Position numbers and translations under genes: made by a program | Notes under the pieces: model-generated | Database searches by the model: none | What the model was told of the DNA's origin: nothing | Seen by the model: only the letters and a program-made list of their open reading frames with translations | NCBI GenBank assembly: GCA_030704615.1 | Contig: CM060731.1 | Coordinates: forward strand, 11,162,001 to 11,222,000 | Reading direction: 5' to 3' | Length of the DNA: 60,000 bases | Origin: Takakia lepidozioides | Taxonomy: Eukaryota > Streptophyta > Takakiopsida > Takakiales > Takakiaceae | Shown: piece by piece, positions 54,171-60,000 of the stretch | Numbering within the stretch: the stretch's first letter is position 1 | Layout of the letters: each line of letters starts with the position of its first letter

Positions 54171-55270
54171 GGCACCTGGAGCACCTAAAAAGGGTGTTCC
54201 AGAAATTACGAGAAGGGAAGCTGTATGCGAAAGCTTCAAAGTGCAAATTCGGGGTCACAAAAGTGGAGTTCCTAGGGCATGTGATTACACAGGAGGGGAT
54301 CAAAATGGATGACAAAAATGTGATAGCGATCTTGGACTGGGAGCCTCCGACTTCGGTCCCGGGAGTGCAATCATTTCTACGACTCGCCTCCTATTACCGA
54401 AAGTATGTGAGAAATTTCGCCAAGATCGCGGGGCCACTGTCAGACCTTCTGTATAAATCCAAGGTATGGGTATGGAACACCTTTTGTGGCCAAGCTTTTG
54501 CCGAGTTGAAGCAGCGGATGGCGGAAGCTCCAGTCCTAAAAATCCCGGAGTTCGATCGTCCATTTGAGATTCATACAGATGCGTTGGACTTCGTAATTGG
54601 GGGTGTGCTCATGTAGGATGGACGGCTAGTGGCTTACGAAAATAAGAAACTGAATGAAGTGGAGCGACGGTGGCCTACGCACGAGAAAGAAATGAAGGTG
54701 GTGGTGCATTGCCTTGAGCTTTGGCGCCACTATGTTGGTTCCAACCCGGTGAAGGTGTTCACGGACAAGGTCACGGTGAAGTATTTTGCCACGAAGCCTA
54801 AGTTGTCCCCAAAACAACTTAGGTGGCAAGACACTTTTGTGGTGTTCAACGTGGATATCCAGTACAAACCGGGACGGGACAATGTGGTGACCGATGCCTT
54901 AAGTAGAAAGCAGCAGCTCATGTTGGTGTACAGAAGCGAGACGACGCTCCAAAGGAAGATCCGGAAGGCTTACCAGAAGGATGAGATGGCAAAGTTTGTG
55001 ATGCGGGACTTGAGGATGGGGGTTAAATCGCACTTCCACTTGCAAAATGGACTGCTCCGGTACAAGCAAAAACGTCTCTATGTGCCGAAGGGAGGGATCA
55101 GAGATAGTCTCTTAAGAGAATGTCATGATGGCCCGCATGCAAGCCACGGCGGAGCCAAACGCACCGCGGCGCTCTTGAAGAAAGAGTATTTCTGGCCCAA
55201 ACTGAGGGAGGAGGCCGAGGAATATGTGAAGACATGCACCACGTGCCAACAAAACCGGAGCGAGTACTAA
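54171..55270 (+). pseudogene. Family 2 reverse transcriptase end, RNase H, integrase zinc finger
   Basis: It resumes RT after the CACTA: RRVFQKLREGKLYAKASKCK-like text, GHVITQEG, FLRLASYYRKYVRNF. RNase H has HTDALDFVIGGVL, a TAG at 54614, then NVVTDALSRKQQ. The integrase zinc finger is CHDGPHASHGGAKRT with CTTCQQNR. A TAA at 55268 precedes the core. Confidence 0.85.
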
Positions 55271-56379
55271 AAGCAAGTGGGGCTCTTACAACCCTTGCCG
55301 ATTCCAGAGGGGTCTTAGGAAAGTGTCTCGATGGATTTCATGACTGTTATGTCGCTGTCAAAAGGATTTGATGCAATCATGGTGGTGGTGGATAGGTTCA
55401 GTAAAATGGGCCGTATCATTCCCACAAGATATACGGCAACGGCACAGGAGACAGGGCAACTTTACTTCGCCCACGTCTTCAAGCATCATGGACTCCCGAA
55501 GGATATTGTCTCGGACCGGGATCCAAAGTTTACAAGTAAATTTTGGAGGGCACTTTGGAAGAAGGTGGGGACGAGGCTCAATATGAGCACCGCCTTCCGA
55601 CTGACGACGGACGACCAAACGGAAAGAGTGAATTTCGTGGTGAAGCAGATCTTGCGGAATTATGTGTCGGCAGACCAATCAGACTGGGTGAAGCATTTGG
55701 ATGCGGCAGAGTTCTGTTATAATAACACAAAACACTCCGCAACGGGAGTTTCCCCTTTCGTATTAGTCTATGGAAAAGCACCTCTGGTGCCAACAAGTTG
55801 GGCCGCCCAGGACGTTGAGGAATCGGCAGCAACAGCGGTGCTGGAAGAATGCGAGCGTTTGTTGAAGCTCGCAAAGTACAACATTGCCAAAGCAAGGAAA
55901 CGGTATGAGCGGCAGGCAAATCGGAAGCGGAGGGAAGTTAAGTTTGAGGCAGGCACGGAGGTCTGGTTGAACATCAAGAATTTTCGACTGCCTCCGGAAG
56001 TGAGTCCGAAGTTCGTACCTCCGTATGTGGGGCCCTTTCGCATCCGGAAGGTTGTGAATGAGGACGTGTATGAATTGGAGCGGCCAACAAACAGCAAAGT
56101 GAATCTGGTATTCCACGTCTCCCTTTTGAAGCGCGTCCGAATTGACATCAAATATTGCATCCGCCACATGTGCTGTTCGATCATGAAAATGAACCTGAGT
56201 ACGAGGTGGAGGCAGTGTTTAAGTCGAGGGGGTTCAAGAATCAAGAAACGGAGTATCTCGTGAAATGGAAGGGCTATCATCAAGTGGAGGCAACTTGGGT
56301 GCGTGCCTCAGAAATGGGAAACGCATCCGAGGCGGTTGCAGCTTTCGAAGGGCGACCTCAAAAGCGGAAGAAGCATTGA
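55271..56379 (+). pseudogene. Family 2 integrase core and chromodomain
   Basis: Core motifs SMDFMTVMSLS, VSDRDPKFTSKFW and TDDQTERVNF, then the GPFRIRK segment. After KRVRI a frameshift, with missing KPYFKDEA-like residues, separates the chromodomain (56155-56379: EYLVKWKGYHQVEATWVRAS). More complete than the fragment at 19171-20816. Confidence 0.85.
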
Positions 56380-57253
56380 TGGGGACATCAACCTTAGAGC
56401 GTGGAAGAGGAAATGCATGCTTAGCCCGACTTAGCTAGCTCAGGAATCCGATTGCAAAAACTTGTGTTGTACAAATTTTGTTATAAATGAAATGATTTTC
56501 AAATGATGTGCTTCCTATTTTGTTTGGAATGGTGATGTATGGTATGGTTGGCTAGTGTGTAGAATCCATGCTAACTTACAAAAGTGGGAGGGGTAAATTG
56601 GATTAATCGTGTGTTGCGTAGTGCCAAAATCGGGTGACTCCCATCCAAAGGGCAAGATAACTTGCGCCTTCTTTGGGAGTTCAGGTGCAAGTGCGCACCT
56701 GGAGCGTGCGAGTACTATAACTGCGCTACCGAGGGGGTTGCCTTGTAGTGCGGGCTAACGCGGAACCTACGTGCTTCCGTTCACGTACTATAATCGTGTA
56801 GCCTCGGGACGAAGTCGTAGTTGGGCTTCGGCGTGTTCCCGTACCTCAGGCCAGCATTCCAAGGTTGACCCAATTGTAGTGATCAAGGTGCACGGTTTTT
56901 TCAAGGTGAACCTTTGCTCAAGGTGGTGCCAAAAGCGGCATCATGAGCGGTCGCAAGCAATGTTGTTGCAGTAAGGCGATTCGATCCTCGGGGAGGATCG
57001 TTCCTTGGCCTTGAAGTAGGCCAAGAAGAGTGTACTAGGTGGATCTTGAGAGGCTCCACCCTTGGCGGGGACTTGGAGGAAGTCGGCCGAACTAGCTAGT
57101 GGAGAGTAGAGTCAAGTGGGGGTTTTGTTCTTTGCCATGGGACGCCATGGTACGGAAACAAACTCCTTGATGTGGGACACCACAACTTGGATGTTCGTTT
57201 CTACAAAATGGACAAGTCGATGAGGACATCGACTCCCTGTTGGTAGGGGTGTG
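56380..57253 (+). other. Family 2 3' untranslated region, second copy
   Basis: Matches 20817-21705 closely, with small indels (for example around 56600 and 56890). Non-coding. Confidence 0.6.
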
Positions 57254-58490
57254 TATCGCGGCCCTTTGCCTTGAGGGCAGGGGGTCGGGACACGAGAGGG
57301 GCTGCCCCTGTGGTGGGGGCAGTGGCAACAATAGATGCGGGGGCAGAAGCACCCTAGAGTGCCCAAGTCACTCAAGGAGGCGGAGGCGCTCACTAGGTGG
57401 AGCCCCACACACCGGGTTGCGGTGGGGGTGGTTCCACGAGGGGTGGTGGTAGCTTAGTGGGTCTTAGTGGGGGTGGCATAGGACTCACCATGGGGCGGAA
57501 ACCTTGTGGTGGGAGTTGTGGGGATTCTTGGGACTCATCACGGCCCAATGTGGCCGTGGTGGGTGGGCCAAGACTCACCGCGACCCGTCACCGGGAGTTG
57601 AGGTTTTTCGTGGTGGTTCGCCATAAAATGGCAGGGTTGTTTGTGAAACCCCGGCGGACAGTCACAAAAGAATATATAGGGAGTAGTAACCCCGAGAATG
57701 GTGCAAGCTCGTTGGTAACCAAAAACTAGTGAGTAAGCGTGCGAGCCGGAAAGCGATCAAGGTGTGGGGAGCTGTTCCGAACTGCCATCGACCCGGTGTT
57801 CACGGACAATGTCACGTTGAAGTATTTTGCCACGCAATCTAAGTTGTCCCCAAAACAACTTAGGTGGCAAGATACTTTGGCGGTGTTCGACGTGGATATC
57901 CAGTACAAACTGGGACAGGACAATGTGGTGGCCGATACCTAAAGTAGAAAGCAGCAGCTCATGTTGGTATACAGGGGCGAGACGGCGCTCCAAAGGAAGA
58001 TTCGGAAGGCTTTCCGGAAGGATGAGATGGCGAAGTCCGTGATGCGGGACTTGAGGATGGGGGTTAAATCGCAGTTCCACTTGCAAAATGGACTGCTCCG
58101 GTATAAGCAAAGGCGTCTCTACGTGCCGAAGGGAGGGATCAGAGATAATCTCCTGAGAGAATGCCAGATGGCCTGCTTGCGGGCCACGACAAAGCGAAGC
58201 GTTGGAGCGTTGGAGCCAAGCCTGTTGGTGACCAAAAACTAGTGAGTAAGCATGCGAGCCGGAAAACGACCAAGGTGTGGGAGCTGTTCTGGGCTGCCAC
58301 CGACCAAAGGGAATTTCCACTTGGCCCAAATTGAGAGAGGGTCTTGTGGGGGAGTGAAGGGGGACCATTATGTCCCGGTGAGCAGCCGAAGCTCCGAGTT
58401 GGCCCGACGGCCAGTTTGGAAGTTAGGCGCGCGCATCAAAGCGAGTAACTTTGACTTGAAGGGGAGCTTACCAAAGTGAGGTGCGCGACA
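57254..58490 (+). repeat. Right LTR of family 2 containing an RNase H fragment
   Basis: LTR start block 57254-57740 (TATCGCGGCCCTTTGCC...), then 57795-58190 is RNase H coding sequence (VFTDNVTLKYFAT, RWQDTLAVFDVDIQY, GGIRDNLLREC), then an LTR end block beginning with a second ACCAAAAACTAGTGAGTAAG and finishing GCGCGACA at 58490. The LTR has thus gained about 0.5 kb of pol sequence bounded by a direct repeat. Confidence 0.65.
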
Positions 58491-59180
58491 CTGTGCTCGC
58501 AAGTCCAACAAGACCCACAGTGGCCTATACCTCCTCTCGATTGGACCACCCAACTGAAACACTCCATCCTGATTGTCCACCAGGACTACTCCAGAAGTCA
58601 CCATGTTGCGCTCAATGGCTGGCATAGCTGGCAACTCCTACAACCTTGCAGCTGCCACTTGCCATGGCGTAGTTGTGGCTGACTTCACCCTCGAATCCAA
58701 AGCATCCATAGATTACACCTTATTCGTTATCTTCGCAGATGGTGCCGATGCATCATCACTATCACAAAGTCTAGCTGCTAGTCTAAACACAACAGCTGGC
58801 CGAATCCCTGACATTGCAATGGTCATTACAGAAAACAATGGAGCTTGGTAAACAGCCGTAGCCACCCCTAACAATGTACTGGCTGCACCTTGCTTTGCAG
58901 CACCACCCATTGACATATCCCAAGCCACACACTACTCTCCCTAATGACACTCGTGGCTCTACCTCTGACACACTTGGGCGAGCGGGTGCCATCGATGGCG
59001 TAGTTGGCACTGTCTCAGCCAATGTAAAGGACTGTGGAAGCCTTGACTGACAACTTGCTTCCCCCCTTTGTGGATCATAATCCACATCCGCTCCTCTTGG
59101 CTTAGGAGCATGCGTTGCTGCTCAAGTAACAGCAGTTGCAGAATCCAATACATGCAATGGCCCTGCAAGTGCGGCTCCAC
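58491..59180 (-). pseudogene. Copy C protease N-terminal part and linker
   Basis: It continues copy C beyond the family 2 insertion. The protease active-site region reads RPLWVLLDLRAQ, so the Asp-Ser-Gly triad is mutated to Asp-Leu-Arg. The upstream linker (VYQAPLFSVMTIAMSGIRPA) matches copies A and 1. Confidence 0.75.
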
Positions 59181-60000
59181 ACATGAAGTACCAATCTAGT
59201 CTTCCCTAGGCATATGAGGTTGTGCAGGTGGGGCTTAAACCTCAGGCTTGGATCCGGTGCAACATGAGTAATGGCCATGGCAGAAAGACGTTGCTCTAGC
59301 TGGGCAAGTCTATCCACCATGCATTGGTCATGACCTTGACCCTGACCCTGTGCTCCTTGGTTTTGGTTACGACCTCCACCACGACCTCTACCTCTCTGGA
59401 CTACATTGCCTTGTCATCGGCCACCATTGTTCTCTTGGAACTAGCCTGGCCGCAGCTCAGGATGCATTTCATAACAATGGGCCTCCTCATGCCCATACTT
59501 TCCACAATGCCCACAGTGTAGTTGTGTAGGCTGTGCCTGTGCCGGCCCTTTGCCTCTCTTCGGGCAATCCTTCTTGGACATGGAGTCCTCCACAATCCCA
59601 ACATGACACACTCGTCTGTTGCTGGCCTGAGAATGAAGGAAGAAACCTTTGCATTTGAGATCCTCTCTGACCTTCGGTGGGCTTCGTCTGAGCCCCTTTG
59701 TTGCCTTGAGCACGTTGGTGGGTTGGTTGTTGTTGGCTAGGAGCCCACTTCGTTGTGCTTCCTTGCCAAACCCCACCATGACCACTTGCTCCTCCACCAT
59801 GTTGAGCTCTATCTGCTCTGCTAGCAAAAACACATTTGCTAAGGTGGGTTGGGCTACTTGTATGAGACTTGCATCCTGCACCCTTCTCCTCAGTTCCTTG
59901 TCCAGGATCCCATACCAGAACTGGACTGCCTGAGCTTCTGTAACCCCTTAGGTTACGTTTATTAAGCGTCTCATGCGAGTGTAAGCCTCCCTCAAACTCT
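59181..60000 (-). pseudogene. Copy C gag, zinc-knuckle part
   Basis: Second knuckle CGHCGKYGHEEAHC near 59500; the first is degraded (CHVGIVEDSMSKKDC). QPTLANVFLLAEQIELNMVE is the conserved Gag end at about 59850-59790. The rest of gag and the left end lie beyond the window. Confidence 0.75.

Larger units (their letters stand above)
18677..58490 (+). mobile_element. Chromodomain Ty3/gypsy composite (family 2) inserted in copy C
   Basis: It starts TGTCGCGG and ends GCGCGACA, an inverted-repeat pair. Flanks are TTGTG (18672-18676) and CTGTG (58491-58495), a 5-bp duplication with one change. Contents on the plus strand: LTR start, a 3' pol fragment (RNase H, integrase, chromodomain), 3' UTR, short LTR, protease and RT (cut by the CACTA), rest of RT, RNase H, integrase, chromodomain, 3' UTR, and an LTR that itself contains an RNase H fragment. 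Gag is missing. The layout looks like a recombinant of two elements rather than one clean insertion. Confidence 0.75.
2060..60000 (-). mobile_element. Copy C: diverged DNMT/PHD Ty3/gypsy-like element, outermost layer of the nest
   Basis: Element segments are 2060-3038, 14967-18676 and 58491-60000, read on the minus strand; its 5' part lies beyond the window. Order 5' to 3': Gag zinc knuckles, protease, cytosine-5 methyltransferase, RT/RNase H, integrase, PHD remnant, terminal repeats. The integrase frame is cut at 14970 and resumes at about 3034 once copy A is removed. The protease frame is cut at 18676 and resumes at 58491 once the chromodomain composite is removed. It has many frameshifts and a deletion joining the methyltransferase to mid RT, so it is the oldest and most decayed copy. 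Its central repeat B is only about 98 bases and unlike that of copies A and 1, so it represents another subfamily. Confidence 0.8.

Overview
This window is nuclear DNA of a land plant. Evidence: a chloroplast ribosomal protein gene with a short GT-AG intron, DYW-class-like PPR fragments, a chromodomain Ty3/gypsy element, a CACTA transposon, and deep nesting of mobile DNA. The PPR style, the DNMT3-like methyltransferase and the size of the nest suggest a seedless vascular plant with a large genome, perhaps a fern; the species is an inference I cannot settle. Only one gene looks intact and resident: PSRP5 (plastid 50S subunit protein) at 448-1000, minus strand.

From 2060 onward almost everything is one nest of transposons. 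The outermost is copy C, a diverged Ty3/gypsy-like element on the minus strand, running off the right edge. Copy A (3039-14966, minus) sits in copy C's integrase gene with a 4-bp target duplication. A chromodomain Ty3/gypsy composite (18677-58490, plus) sits in copy C's protease gene. A 31-kb CACTA element (23028-54170, 3-bp duplication GCA) sits in that composite's reverse transcriptase gene. Inside the CACTA lie a SWIM-finger gene fragment, a minisatellite, a gene resembling N4/N6 DNA methyltransferases, copy 1 (30778-41705, plus, 4-bp duplication GAGC), a PPR-derived tandem array, a pair of nested long-TIR elements carrying an ITPK exon, and remains of a CACTA DUF4218 gene.

Copies A, C and 1 belong to one unusual Ty3/gypsy lineage. 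The coding order is Gag (two zinc knuckles), aspartic protease, DNMT3-like cytosine-5 DNA methyltransferase, reverse transcriptase/RNase H, DDE integrase, PHD finger. The lineage therefore carries both a DNA-methylation writer and a likely histone reader. Its termini are also odd: the left end has repeat B alone and the right end has A-(2 nt)-B-(1 nt)-A', although the element has a DDE integrase and 4-bp target duplications. The site just after the left repeat is complementary to a stretch inside that repeat, suggesting self-priming. Copies A and 1 carry different host gene fragments (SURNod19-like; 60S P2 plus Obg) at the same place between primer site and leader. A TAG in a CAR-YYA readthrough context separates the methyltransferase from the reverse transcriptase in both copies. 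All copies in the window are broken, so the claims concern the lineage's ancestor.
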